Positions 1-9,052 are shown, counted from the first letter of the stretch. The stretch is DNA of 64,000 bases from Glaesserella parasuis (GCF_002015085.1 NZ_MUXW01000017.1:1-64000); one strand, 5' to 3'. A program made the numbers and translations. Notes: generated by a model not told the origin, from the sequence alone.

Positions 1-7
1 TGCTAGA

Positions 8-3000
8 TTACCACACAAAACTTACCCCTCCTCCAATCATAGTATCCCGCTGAGTATTACTGCTAACAGACGCTCGAATAACCCATTTGCCATTATCAGA
101 AATTTTTGAGTAGCCAATTGCATAAGCTGCTTGTCCACGATATTGTGCACCAGAAACGGAAATCGCACTTTTACCTGGTAAATTTACTTGAGGTAAATTC
201 GCCATTGCCCCAGCAGATGCAATACCTGCTCTTGCATTGACATCAACACGACCAATATCTTTCGACAATTGATTAAATCCAGCATTCATCGAAGAAACCA
301 CTGTGTTGAGCTGACGAACATTCACAACATCGCCCTCAGTACTACCATCTCCAATGTTGGTAATTCTGGCACCATTCATATTTACAACTGGATTTCCTTG
401 CTCATCTTTACCTAAAGATACTTTCGTATCGCCATTACTAATTGAAGTAATGTCGCTTAAATCTCCAGACACGCTCACCTTGTAAATATTCTGATCATTT
501 GCACCCGTTTGTGAAGTCACTTTCACATTTTTACCCGCTTCAACCCCTTGCGCTCCTTGTGGACCCACTGGACCTTGCGGACCAGTCTGACCCGTTAAAC
601 CTTGCTCTCCTTTAGGACCTTCTGGGCCTGTATCGCCTTTCGGACCTGTTGGACCCGCAGGACCTGTCGGACCAACTGGACCCTCAGGACCTGTTGCACC
701 AGCAGGGCCCTGAGGACCTGCTGGACCAGCTTCACCTCTTGGTCCTTGTTCACCCTGTTCACCTTTATCACCCTTAGGTCCTGCTGGACCTATAGGACCT
801 GGTTCACCCTTAGCACCAGCAGGACCCATCGGACCTGCTGGACCAGTTTCACCTTGTGGTCCCGCATCACCTTTATCACCCTTAGGTCCTGTTGCACCAG
901 CAGGGCCCTGAGGACCTGCTGGACCAGCTTCACCTCTTGGTCCTTGTTCACCCTGTTCACCTTTATCACCCTTAGGTCCTGCTGGACCTATAGGACCTGG
1001 TTCACCCTTAGCACCAGCAGGACCTTGTGGACCCATTGGACCAACTTCACCTCTATCGCCCTTAGGACCAGCTACTCCTGGAGTCCCTTGTTCACCTCTA
1101 GGACCTTGTTCACCCTGAGCCCCTGCTGGACCCGCAGGGCCAGTGTCGCCTTTTTCTCCCCTAGCACCAGTAGGACCTGTCGGACCCGCAGGACCCATTG
1201 GACCTGGTACACCTTGTGGTCCTGTTTCTCCTCGCTCACCCCTAGCACCTGCAGGACCTTGTTCACCCCGAGGACCTGTTGGACCCGCAGGACCTGTCTC
1301 TCCTCTTAGACCAGTATCCCCTTTCGGACCGCGCTCACCTGTTGCACCCGCAGGACCCATCGGACCTGGCAGACCAATATCCCCTTTCGGACCTGGTTCA
1401 CCTTTAGGACCCTCTGGTCCTTGTTCTCCTCGTTCACCTCTAGGACCTGTCGGACCTTGCGGACCAACTAGACCTTGATCTCCTTTAGGACCTGCTGGGC
1501 CCGCAGGACCAGTTTCACCTTTTGGTCCCGGATCACCTTTATCACCCTTAGGTCCTGTTAGACCCGCTGTCCCTTGCGGTCCTTGTGGACCCATTGGACC
1601 TGGTGCACCTTGTGGTCCTGTTTCTCCTCGATCACCCTGTTCACCTTTGTCACCTCTAGGACCTGCTGGACCAGTTTCACCTCTAGGACCAGCATCCCCT
1701 TTCTGACCTGGATCACCTTTAGGACCCTTAGGTCCTTCTGGACCTGTTTGTCCTATTTCACCTTGTGGTCCTCTTGGACCCTCTGGACCCGCTTTCCCTT
1801 CCGGTCCTTGTGGACCCATTGGACCTGGTGCTCCTGTTTCTCCTCGCTCACCCCGAGGACCTGCTGGACCTGCTTCACCTTTCGGACCAGCTTCACCTGT
1901 TGGTCCTCGATCACCCTGTTCACCTTTGTCACCTTTAAGACCCTTTTCACCTCTAGGGCCTGCTGGACCTTGCTCACCTGCAGGACCTGGTTCACCCTTT
2001 TCACCTCTAGGACCTGCTGCACCCGCAGGACCTGCTGGACCCGCAGGACCAGCATCCCCTTTCTGACCTGGATCACCTTTAGGACCCTTAGGTCCTTCTG
2101 GACCTGTTTGTCCTATTTCACCTTGTGGTCCTCTTGGACCCTCTGGACCCGCTTTCCCTTCCGGTCCTTGTGGACCCATTGGACCTGGTGCTCCTGTTTC
2201 TCCTCGCTCACCCCGAGGACCTGCTGGACCTGCTTCACCTTTCGGACCAGCTTCACCTCTATCGCCCTTAGGACCAGCTACTCCTGGAGCCCCTGCTGGA
2301 CCCGCAGGACCTGCTGGACCTGTTGCACCTTGTAGTCCTTGTTCTCCTCGTTCACCTCTAGGACCTGGTTCACCAGCAGGGCCCCGAGGACCTGCTGGAC
2401 CCATCGGACCTGTTGCACCCACAGGACCGCGCTCACCTGTTTCTCCTCGCTCACCCTTAGCACCTGCAGGACCTGGTTCACCCTTTTCACCTCTAGAACC
2501 TGGTTCACCCTTTTCACCTCTAGGACCTGCTGCACCCGCAGGACCTGCTGGGCCCGTAGGACCTGCTGGACCTACTGGACCCGGAGGACCAGCATCCCCT
2601 TTCGGACCTTGCAGACCAGCATCCCCTTTCGGACCTTGCAGACCAGCATCCCCTTTCTGACCTGGATCACCTTTAGGACCCCTAGGTCCTGCTGGACCTT
2701 GCTCACCTGCAGGACCGCGCTCTCCCGCAGGACCTGGTGCACCAGCAGGGCCCCGAGGACCTGCTGGACCCATCGGACCTGTTGCACCCGCAGGACCTGT
2801 TGCACCCGCAGGACCTCGCTCTCCCGGTGGACCTTGATCACCCTTAGCACCTGCTGGACCTGCTTCACCTTTCGGACCCGCTTCACCTGTTGGTCCTCGA
2901 TCACCCTGTTCACCTTTGTCACCTTTAAGACCCTTTTCACCTCTAGGACCCATCGGACCTGTTGCACCCGCAGGACCGCGCTCTCCCGCAGGACCTGCTG

Positions 3001-4987
3001 GACCTGCTGGACCTGGTGCACCTTGTGGTCCTGTTGGACCCGTTAGTCCTTGTTCTCCTCGTTCACCTTTAGGACCTGGTTCACCACGCTCTCCCCTTGG
3101 ACCTGTTGCACCCGCAGGACCTGTTGCACCCGCAGGACCGCGCTCTCCCGCAGGACCGCGCTCTCCCGCAGGACCTGGTTCACCCTTAGCACCTTGTGGA
3201 CCTGCTGGACCCACTGCACCCGCAGGACCTACTGGACCTGGTACACCTTGTGGTCCTGCTGGACCCGTTAGTCCTTGTTCTCCTCGTTCACCTCTAGGAC
3301 CTGGTTCACCCTGCTCTCCCCTTGGACCTGCTGGACCTGCTTCACCTGCTGGACCTCTTGCACCCGTAGGACCAACTGGACCCGCAGGACCTGTCGGACC
3401 TGGATCACCTTGTGGTCCTCGTTCTCCTCGTTCACCTCTAGGACCCGCAGGACCTGGTGCACCATCTCTACCGTTGGTAATAATATTGGATGAATCATCA
3501 GTATAAGTAATTTTCAAACCGCCACCCGCTAAGGTTTCCGTGTTTTTAATTAACTTACCAAGCGTAGAAATCGTAATATTTCCGTTCCTTTGTTCTAATT
3601 TAATATTATTTCCGGCGATAAAGGTTACAGTCTCACCCATTTTGATAAGATATGGATCAAAATAAATAGAAGTACCTTGACCACCGTCTCTCTGAGTGAC
3701 ATTCAGTTTCCAGCCTGCATCATTTACAGCATTGACTACAGTCTCAACAGTTGCAACTCCTGGATTCCCCATTGACAATTTGCCATCATTTTTAAAGTGA
3801 AACGTACCTGGTTCAGCGGCATTATCAATTTTTCGTTTAATATCGTCGGTTAATTTAACCGTAATCGTATCGCCGCTAGCGACGGAAGTAAGACCATTTT
3901 CGCCTTTTACGTTGAGCGTACCTTCCCATAAACCAACTTTAGGTTGTTCAGTGTTGGAATCTCCACCAATTTTCATTGTGAGCGATTTAAGCTGCGCCAC
4001 GTTTACTGCATCAGTTAATTCTTTACCTGCCGCAACGTTGACGATTTGGCGTTTGATTTTATTATTACCCACAGAAACTGCACCGATAAGAAAGTCATTA
4101 GAACCTTTAGGATGACCCTCAGGACTGTCACCAACACGTTCTGTTGATTTAAAACCATTGCTAACACTACTTGCATCTGTTATTACAGAATGGGGTTGTC
4201 TCGCTCCATCTATACCCCCAAACGTTTCTGCTCTCGAACCATAACCTAACGCCACGCCACCACCAACAAGAACAATTGAATTGTTACCAAGTGCGGTTGC
4301 TCTCCTTGCTTGGTTGGTATTTGCCTGTTCACCCACAGCAACAGAGCCTATACCATTGGCAGAGGCTTTATAACCGAAGGCAGTAGAATAATTTCCAGCA
4401 CTTGCTTCGCGTCCAATTGCCACTAATTTCTCACCTGTCACATTGATATGGGCACCAATAACAACAGAGTCTATCCCTTCTATTTGCGCAGAATTACCTA
4501 TCGCAACGGAATCTGGCCCAGCAGCTTTCGTGTTACTACCAAGAGTAATAGAATAACCACTAGACCTACTATTAGACCCTATCGCAATACCATACAGTAC
4601 ATCTCCTGCATGTGCCATATAACCTATCGCAATAGCAGTCCTACCTTCAGCTTTTGCGTACTGACCGATGACAATAGAACCAGGCCCAACCTTACTACCT
4701 TCACCAATACCAATAGAACCACCGTCACTTCCTAGATACCCTTGACTAGAATCATTTTGAAGCCATGCTGCTGAACCTACTGGACTAAAAAATATACCTA
4801 GTAATACTAGACTTAAAAAACTTAATTTAAATTTATCTTGCTGTTTATCTAAAAAATAATGTGAGGTGCATAGTTGAGCTCTTTTATCCGTGTAAGTGGA
4901 TGTTTTGGTATGAGATTTTACTAATTCAGATACAACAACCCAAGCCTGTTGAGCATGATTCCAAATAACTCTAAATATTTTATTCAT
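8..4987 (-). CDS. vtaA: VtaA-like trimeric autotransporter adhesin with collagen-like stalk
   Basis: Surface adhesin of the YadA-type trimeric autotransporter class (type Vc secretion), 1659 aa. Residues 1-74 form an extended signal peptide: a conserved N-terminal extension beginning MNKIFRVIWN, then a hydrophobic core near residues 54-73. Residues about 85-260 are YadA head repeats of the xAxAxGxx type. A neck follows with NVAAGKELTDAVNVAQLKSL near 330. Residues about 505-1480 are an uninterrupted Gly-X-Y collagen-like region rich in GPAG, GERG and GPKG triplets. The last about 80 residues are the YadA membrane anchor, ending in FVW as outer membrane barrels usually do with an aromatic residue. 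The collagen stalk plus YadA anchor is the signature known for G. parasuis VtaA proteins, which have been linked to virulence and phagocytosis resistance. The reading frame is intact. Phage-like fragments lie upstream. The exact VtaA group is not assigned. Confidence 0.88.
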   Translation of the reverse strand: MNKIFRVIWNHAQQAWVVVSELVKSHTKTSTYTDKRAQLCTSHYFLDKQQDKFKLSFLSLVLLGIFFSPVGSAAWLQNDSSQGYLGSDGGSIGIGEGSKVGPGSIVIGQYAKAEGRTAIAIGYMAHAGDVLYGIAIGSNSRSSGYSITLGSNTKAAGPDSVAIGNSAQIEGIDSVVIGAHINVTGEKLVAIGREASAGNYSTAFGYKASANGIGSVAVGEQANTNQARRATALGNNSIVLVGGGVALGYGSRAETFGGIDGARQPHSVITDASSVSNGFKSTERVGDSPEGHPKGSNDFLIGAVSVGNNKIKRQIVNVAAGKELTDAVNVAQLKSLTMKIGGDSNTEQPKVGLWEGTLNVKGENGLTSVASGDTITVKLTDDIKRKIDNAAEPGTFHFKNDGKLSMGNPGVATVETVVNAVNDAGWKLNVTQRDGGQGTSIYFDPYLIKMGETVTFIAGNNIKLEQRNGNITISTLGKLIKNTETLAGGGLKITYTDDSSNIITNGRDGAPGPAGPRGERGERGPQGDPGPTGPAGPVGPTGARGPAGEAGPAGPRGEQGEPGPRGERGEQGLTGPAGPQGVPGPVGPAGAVGPAGPQGAKGEPGPAGERGPAGERGPAGATGPAGATGPRGERGEPGPKGERGEQGLTGPTGPQGAPGPAGPAGPAGERGPAGATGPMGPRGEKGLKGDKGEQGDRGPTGEAGPKGEAGPAGAKGDQGPPGERGPAGATGPAGATGPMGPAGPRGPAGAPGPAGERGPAGEQGPAGPRGPKGDPGQKGDAGLQGPKGDAGLQGPKGDAGPPGPVGPAGPTGPAGPAGAAGPRGEKGEPGSRGEKGEPGPAGAKGERGETGERGPVGATGPMGPAGPRGPAGEPGPRGERGEQGLQGATGPAGPAGPAGAPGVAGPKGDRGEAGPKGEAGPAGPRGERGETGAPGPMGPQGPEGKAGPEGPRGPQGEIGQTGPEGPKGPKGDPGQKGDAGPAGPAGPAGAAGPRGEKGEPGPAGEQGPAGPRGEKGLKGDKGEQGDRGPTGEAGPKGEAGPAGPRGERGETGAPGPMGPQGPEGKAGPEGPRGPQGEIGQTGPEGPKGPKGDPGQKGDAGPRGETGPAGPRGDKGEQGDRGETGPQGAPGPMGPQGPQGTAGLTGPKGDKGDPGPKGETGPAGPAGPKGDQGLVGPQGPTGPRGERGEQGPEGPKGEPGPKGDIGLPGPMGPAGATGERGPKGDTGLRGETGPAGPTGPRGEQGPAGARGERGETGPQGVPGPMGPAGPTGPTGARGEKGDTGPAGPAGAQGEQGPRGEQGTPGVAGPKGDRGEVGPMGPQGPAGAKGEPGPIGPAGPKGDKGEQGEQGPRGEAGPAGPQGPAGATGPKGDKGDAGPQGETGPAGPMGPAGAKGEPGPIGPAGPKGDKGEQGEQGPRGEAGPAGPQGPAGATGPEGPVGPTGPAGPTGPKGDTGPEGPKGEQGLTGQTGPQGPVGPQGAQGVEAGKNVKVTSQTGANDQNIYKVSVSGDLSDITSISNGDTKVSLGKDEQGNPVVNMNGARITNIGDGSTEGDVVNVRQLNTVVSSMNAGFNQLSKDIGRVDVNARAGIASAGAMANLPQVNLPGKSAISVSGAQYRGQAAYAIGYSKISDNGKWVIRASVSSNTQRDTMIGGGVSFVW
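548..3473 (-). repeat. Collagen-like Gly-X-Y coding repeat region with exact internal duplications
   Basis: About 975 codons of continuous Gly-X-Y triplets inside the autotransporter gene. Nested within it are long exact nucleotide duplications: 1685-1898 equals 2045-2258 (214 bp, offset 360 bp), and 690-834 equals 888-1032 (145 bp, offset 198 bp). Both offsets are multiples of 9, so recombination between copies would preserve the Gly-X-Y phase and change only the stalk length. The same region creates several long false reading frames on both strands, rich in Arg-Thr-Trp or Val-Gln-Lys. Confidence 0.9.
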
Positions 4988-5336
4988 AATAATAATCTTC
5001 TTCTCTAACGCTTTTTCTAATAAAGCATCATAAACTTTTATTTACATTTTCAGGGTGCACAGATGCCCCCACTCCATTGTAAAAAAAAACAATATTTACA
5101 TAAAATAAAGAATAAAATAACAAGCATTTTTCAACTTTTATTGTCAATTATTAAAAAAGTTAGAAATAATAGGCGGGAAATCTGATGAAAGCGGTGATTT
5201 AGATGGGATATTTTACACCGCATTGTCTCTTGAACAGGCTGCTATTTAATCATTATCACATAGCCTACTTAACATTGTCGTCTAATCCCAAATGCAACGG
5301 ACGGTGGATAGGATGTTAAAGAATCGTCTTGATGAT

Positions 5337-5516
5337 TTAGCCACTTTTCAATCCATTTTCCTGTTTTACAATCGTCGTTGGCTCTTGGTGGATAATCACT
5401 TCCGAATGAGGAAAGACTGCCAGTATTTTCTGTTCTAGGCTGTCGGTAATATCGTGTGCGATAACCAAAGGCAGATGATCGTCCAATTCTAAATGTAGCT
5501 GAATATGGATACTTGG
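5337..5516 (-). pseudogene. fieF: 3' remnant of fieF (cation diffusion facilitator)
   Basis: Minus-strand translation gives about 60 residues containing LELDDHLPLVIAHDITDSLE and EVIIHQEPTT, ending in TAA at 5337-5339. This matches from memory the cytoplasmic C-terminal domain of FieF/YiiP zinc-iron efflux pumps (E. coli has LEMEDSLPLVQAH and DVIIHQDP). The membrane part of the protein is missing: upstream of about 5516 the sequence switches to an unrelated plus-strand frame. This is a truncated remnant and cannot encode a transporter. Confidence 0.8.
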
Positions 5517-5843
5517 GCGTTACATACCCCGTTAGTCAGCACACAACGCTATCGTGTGCTTGGCGTGGCGGAAAGAGGGCTAAATGTGGATTATATCAAC
5601 AGCTCCACAATTGTCACTATCTCGTCTTATGTCTCAAAAGACAAAAAAGAGACGGGCAAAGATGCGTTGTCGATTAATACCTTTACTATTCAGGCGGTGC
5701 CAAACTGGGACCAGGTCCCGTATGAATGGGCATTATATGAGTTAGTCAAACGACAGCCCGAAGATTTTGTGCCAGAAATTTATTATGGTTATGTAAATCC
5801 ATATTTGCTTGATGGCGGAAAAATCAAAAACGATCAGGCGTAG
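5505..5843 (+). pseudogene. Phage-like hypothetical protein, probable 3' fragment
   Basis: An open frame of 112 aa starts at an ATG that lies inside the fieF remnant, so the first four or five residues are probably fortuitous and the real gene has lost its 5' end at about 5516. The remainder has motifs such as AVPNWDQVPYEWALYELVKR and PEIYYGYVNPYLLDGG. I do not recognise the family with confidence. The style and the facing phage-like fragment suggest a phage structural or tail gene. A strong terminator follows the stop. It has no visible ribosome binding site. Confidence 0.4.
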
Positions 5844-5850
5844 TTGTTAA

Positions 5851-5870
5851 AAAGCCCGCTTAGGCGGGCT
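5851..5870. terminator. Rho-independent terminator hairpin
   Basis: Seven-bp stem AGCCCGC/GCGGGCT with loop TTAG, between the two convergent phage-like fragments. AT-rich sequence flanks both sides, so it could act in both directions. Confidence 0.65.
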
Positions 5871-6150
5871 CTATTGTTGATATGTGCCAACCTTTCCAGC
5901 TTTTGGTTTTACCGCTGGCTACATTCAGCAATCCTGCGGTGACATTGCAATATTCGCCACCAGTGCCACGTTTCCCGCCTTGACGTTTCCATTTAACATT
6001 AGATGGATTAAACAACTCTGGATAGTTGCGGACAAAGTTGTACAGATTGGTAAACTCCTAAAATGCACCATCTTCACAGGTTAATCGCCATTTTTTCGCA
6101 TGAATGTTTGTTTCAAAACGTCCAGCTTTGGCGCTGTGCCTTATTTTGTG
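5860..6150 (-). pseudogene. Degenerate phage-associated small protein
   Basis: Minus-strand translation reads AKAGRFETNIHAKKWRL, then an in-frame TAG at 6058-6060, then EFTNLYNFVRNYPELFNPSN, VKWKRQGGKRGTGGEYCNVT and GKTKSWKGW, ending in TAA at 5860-5862. The layout resembles small prophage proteins with an AP2 or HNH-associated DNA-binding fold that end in a Lys/Trp-rich tail; this is a weak assignment from memory. The single in-frame stop means the gene is broken unless read through. Together with the fragment at 5505-5843 it marks a decayed phage insertion next to vtaA. Confidence 0.5.
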
Positions 6151-6373
6151 AGGTAGGTCACATTTTTGCAATGATATTATTAAATGTATTAATTTGATGT
6201 AGATTGTTTTATTGACGGTAAAAATGTCGGTAAATTAAATTTTTTGTGAAAAAATCTCATTTAAATCAATGGATTAAGTGATTTTTATATGATCGAGTGG
6301 AGGATACTCTAATATTATTTTTTACGTTTTAACACAATCATAACTACGTTAAAAAACACCATTAAAAGTGGTT

Positions 6374-6420
6374 TTAGATTATTGACAGGGTATCTACAAG
6401 CTACATTGTCAATAATCTAA
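6374..6420. terminator. 14-bp inverted repeat downstream of xthA
   Basis: TTAGATTATTGACA at 6374-6387 and its perfect complement at 6407-6420 are separated by 19 nt. It lies just past the xthA stop codon. On the minus strand it is followed after about 20 nt by a T6 run with a small ACCA/TGGT hairpin, so it may help end xthA transcription. An old insertion end is the alternative. Confidence 0.45.
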
Positions 6421-6445
6421 AGAAGGCAAGCAACTTATTGAGCAA

Positions 6446-7249
6446 CTACTTAAATACTGCCCACACAGGTGCGTGGTCAGAAGGTTTGTCCATTGCTCGA
6501 ATTTCTAAGTCAATGCCTGTTTCGACACAGCGTTCAGCCAAAGAGTTTGAAGCAAGTACTAAGTCAATGCGTAAACCACGGTTATCATCAAAACCTTTAG
6601 AGCGATAGTCAAACCACGAGAATTTGCCTTCTGCCGTTGGGTTCATTGCTCGGAAAGTATCGACTAAACCGTATCCATGTAAACGTCCTAGCCATTCTCT
6701 TTCTTCAGGTAGAAATGAACATTTGCCATCACGCAACCAGCGTTTGCGGTTCACTTCGCCAATCCCGATGTCTAAATCTGTTGGGCTGATGTTCATATCG
6801 CCCATAATGATAATCGGGTTTTCAGGCTTGAGTTCTGTTTCTAAATAACGTTGTAAATCCGCATAAAATTTTTCTTTAGCAGGGAATTTGGTTTCGTGGC
6901 TACGGTTTTCGCCTTGTGGGAAATAACCGTTTAAGACGGTCAGCGTTCCGAACGGGGTTGCAAGATCCGCCATGATCATACGCTTTTGTGCATCTGAGTT
7001 GTCCGTTGGGAAACCTTTACGCACTGCAAGCGGTTGTTTTTTGGTTAAAAGTGCAACGCCATAATGCCCTTTTTGTCCGTGATGAAAAATGTGATAACCA
7101 AGATGATTGACTAGCTCGTAAGGGAAATCTTCATCTGCCACTTTGATTTCTTGTAAGCCGATCACATCGGGCTGATGTTTTTCAATCAGTGCTTCAAGCT
7201 GGTGGGGTCTTGCTCGCAAGCCATTGATATTAAAAGAGATAAATTTCAT
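6446..7249 (-). CDS. xthA: Exodeoxyribonuclease III
   Basis: AP endonuclease and 3'-5' exonuclease of base excision repair, 267 aa, the usual length for E. coli-type XthA. The endonuclease/exonuclease/phosphatase fold is complete: N7 in MKFISFN, E34 in LQEIK, D151 and N153 in MGDMN, and the terminal D258-H259 in SDHAPVWAVF, which match the metal-binding and catalytic positions of the family. It is transcribed alone. The next upstream gene on the strand is the YuiF-like permease, separated by palindromic repeats. No sign of transfer or damage. Confidence 0.95.
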   Translation of the reverse strand: MKFISFNINGLRARPHQLEALIEKHQPDVIGLQEIKVADEDFPYELVNHLGYHIFHHGQKGHYGVALLTKKQPLAVRKGFPTDNSDAQKRMIMADLATPFGTLTVLNGYFPQGENRSHETKFPAKEKFYADLQRYLETELKPENPIIIMGDMNISPTDLDIGIGEVNRKRWLRDGKCSFLPEEREWLGRLHGYGLVDTFRAMNPTAEGKFSWFDYRSKGFDDNRGLRIDLVLASNSLAERCVETGIDLEIRAMDKPSDHAPVWAVFK

Positions 7250-7258
7250 ATTGTCCTT

Positions 7259-7365
7259 TAAATCCCCCTAAATCCCTCCTTTTTCAAAAGGGAGACTTAA
7301 TGAGAGAAAATAATTCAAATTAAAACAAAATTCCCCCCTTTGAAAAAGGGGGGCTAGGGAGATTT
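7259..7365. repeat. Inverted pair of C/G-rich palindromic intergenic repeats
   Basis: Two copies of one element in opposite orientation. The plus-strand copy at 7259-7299 contains CCTCCTTTTTCAAAAGGGAG. The second, at 7329-7365, contains CCCCCCTTTGAAAAAGGGGG followed by CTAGGGAGATTT, and on the minus strand reads like the first. They sit between xthA and the permease gene, directly after the permease stop codon, and could form a terminator for it. Confidence 0.7.
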
Positions 7366-7366
7366 C

Positions 7367-8743
7367 TTATAAAATCATTGCTGCAACCCAACCAAACACT
7401 AATAATGGGATATTGTAGTGGATAAAGGTTGGAACAACAGAATCCCAAATGTGATCGTGTTTACCGTCTGCATTTAAGCCTGATGTTGGTCCTAAGGTTG
7501 AGTCAGAAGCTGGTGAACCTGCATCACCTAATGCTGCTGCAACACCTACGATTGATACTGTTGCAAGCGGTGAGAAACCGAATGAAAGACACAATGGCAC
7601 ATAGATTGATGTAATAATTGGCACTGTTGAGAATGAAGAGCCGATCCCCATAGTGATAAGTAAACCTACTAACAACATTAAGAACGCTGCCATTCCTTTG
7701 CTATCAATGCTTCCTTTTAAGCCTTCTACTAATTCAGGAACACCGCCTGTTGAGTTTACAACGCTTGCATAACCTGAAGCAGCAATCATTACAAAGCCGA
7801 TCATCGCCATTAAACGTAAGCCATCTTGGAAAATATCGTTGCTTTGTTTAAGTTTGAACACACCGCCAACGGCAAAGATAATCAAACCGACTAAGCCACC
7901 TAATACCGTTGAGTTTGTTGATAACTGAACAAAACAGGTAGTAACAATTGCTGCGATACTCACGCCGATGTGGAATGATTTCACATTTGCTACACGAGCT
8001 TCAATATCATCTGCCGTTGGCTCTGGGCGATCTTCCACATATACGCGTGGTTTGCGGTAGGTTACAAAGAACGCTAATAATAAGCCCACGATCATACCCG
8101 CCACAGGAATTGCCATTGCTTGAGTAACTTCTGCAGTGTTGGTCACTAGGTTAAATGGTTGCCCTGCTTGGTTGATATTTTTTACCAAGATATTTTCGAT
8201 AAAGATTTGACCGAAACCTGCTGGAATTAACATATAAGTTGCCGTTAAACCAAAGGTTAATGCACAAGCGACTGCACGACGGTCAATTTTAAGTTGGTTC
8301 ATTACGCTAAGTAATGGTGGAACAACGATTGGGATAAACGCAATGTGAACTGGAATAACGTTTTGTGATGCCATTGCGAAGGCAACTAACGTAAAGAGTA
8401 CCGCATATTTAAACCAAAACAGTGAACGACCAGATGGACGTTTGCCAAAGGCTTTAATGATTTTATATGCCAGTAAATCGGTAACACCTGATTTTGATAA
8501 AGCGACAGCAAAAGCACCTAATACTGCATAGTTCATTGCAGTTTCAGCACCACCGCCTAAACCACCAGTGAAACTTTTTACGGTTGTCGTTAAAGCCTCA
8601 CCTAATGCCATTCCGTTGCCAGAATTACCTAAAATACCGCAAGTTAAGGCGGCAATAATCAACGCAATTACAACGTTAATTCGCAATAAACTTAATGCGA
8701 GTAACACGATAATCGAGATGACCACATCGTTTGATAATAACAT
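7367..8743 (-). CDS. YuiF/NhaC-family membrane transporter, probable histidine permease
   Basis: Polytopic inner membrane protein of 458 aa with about a dozen hydrophobic segments, of the Na+/H+ antiporter (NhaC/YuiF) superfamily. It resembles the H. influenzae protein annotated as YuiF-like. Family membership alone does not fix the substrate. The assignment to histidine uptake rests on the leader peptide with five histidines and the attenuator upstream (8801-8963). Comparative work on amino-acid attenuators in gammaproteobacteria has, as I recall, placed his leaders before yuiF genes in Pasteurellaceae. The start codon has a clear AGAGGAAA ribosome site. The gene is intact. Confidence 0.8.
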   Translation of the reverse strand: MLLSNDVVISIIVLLALSLLRINVVIALIIAALTCGILGNSGNGMALGEALTTTVKSFTGGLGGGAETAMNYAVLGAFAVALSKSGVTDLLAYKIIKAFGKRPSGRSLFWFKYAVLFTLVAFAMASQNVIPVHIAFIPIVVPPLLSVMNQLKIDRRAVACALTFGLTATYMLIPAGFGQIFIENILVKNINQAGQPFNLVTNTAEVTQAMAIPVAGMIVGLLLAFFVTYRKPRVYVEDRPEPTADDIEARVANVKSFHIGVSIAAIVTTCFVQLSTNSTVLGGLVGLIIFAVGGVFKLKQSNDIFQDGLRLMAMIGFVMIAASGYASVVNSTGGVPELVEGLKGSIDSKGMAAFLMLLVGLLITMGIGSSFSTVPIITSIYVPLCLSFGFSPLATVSIVGVAAALGDAGSPASDSTLGPTSGLNADGKHDHIWDSVVPTFIHYNIPLLVFGWVAAMIL

Positions 8744-8800
8744 TGTGTTTTCCTCTTAATGTAATAAAAAAATAAATCTATTATTCAATTCTACGAGATA

Positions 8801-8837
8801 AAAAAGAACCCCTTCGAAATCATCTTCCGAAGGGGTG
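8801..8837 (-). terminator. Attenuator terminator of the permease leader
   Basis: On the minus strand CCCCTTCGGAAG and CTTCGAAGGGG-type arms form a strong hairpin (about 8809-8835) followed by TTCTTTTTT. It lies between the histidine leader peptide and the permease start. An alternative hairpin, CGGAAG at 8876-8881 with CTTCCG at 8885-8890, lies upstream. Because the terminator arm contains the same CGGAAG block, the two structures can compete, as expected for ribosome-stalling attenuation. Confidence 0.8.
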
Positions 8838-8912
8838 GAAATTGGTTTTTAGATCTACTCTCATTTTGCACCGCTCGGAAGTTTCTTCCGAACAAGCCAA
8901 ATGCCCGAAAGA

Positions 8913-8963
8913 TTATTCAGGTAAATGGTGATGATGGTGACGAATGTTCGAGATAATGTTCAT
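8913..8963 (-). CDS. Histidine-rich leader peptide of an attenuator
   Basis: A 16-codon frame encoding MNIISNIRHHHHHLPE followed by TAA. It starts at ATG 8961-8963 with a TTGGAGC ribosome site 5 nt upstream. Five consecutive His codons are the classic sensor of charged tRNA-His. Stalling there under histidine shortage would favour the antiterminator and allow expression of the permease. Too short for usual gene finding. A good promoter lies at 8991-9019. Confidence 0.85.
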   Translation of the reverse strand: MNIISNIRHHHHHLPE

Positions 8964-8990
8964 AAGTAGCTCCAAAATTGAATGTGTCGA

Positions 8991-9019
8991 AATATATCCT
9001 AGAAAAAAATGAAAAGCAA
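8991..9019 (-). promoter_or_regulatory. Sigma70 promoter of the leader-permease transcript
   Basis: On the minus strand TTGCTT (9014-9019), a 17-nt spacer and TATATT (8991-8996) sit about 30 nt upstream of the leader peptide start. Confidence 0.65.
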
Positions 9020-9052
9020 ACGTTTATTTTACTTTTTTGAAAATTTTTTCGA

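Noticed and set aside
548..3473. Regular short repeats that could suggest a CRISPR array
   Set aside because: Period is 9 bp with coding Gly-X-Y phase and no spacers; this is protein repeat.
602..3506. Several long open frames on both strands, up to 253 codons, rich in Arg/Thr/Trp/Cys or Val/Gln/Lys
   Set aside because: They are out-of-frame or antisense readings of the Gly-X-Y repeat of the autotransporter gene, with no start signals and repeat-like composition.
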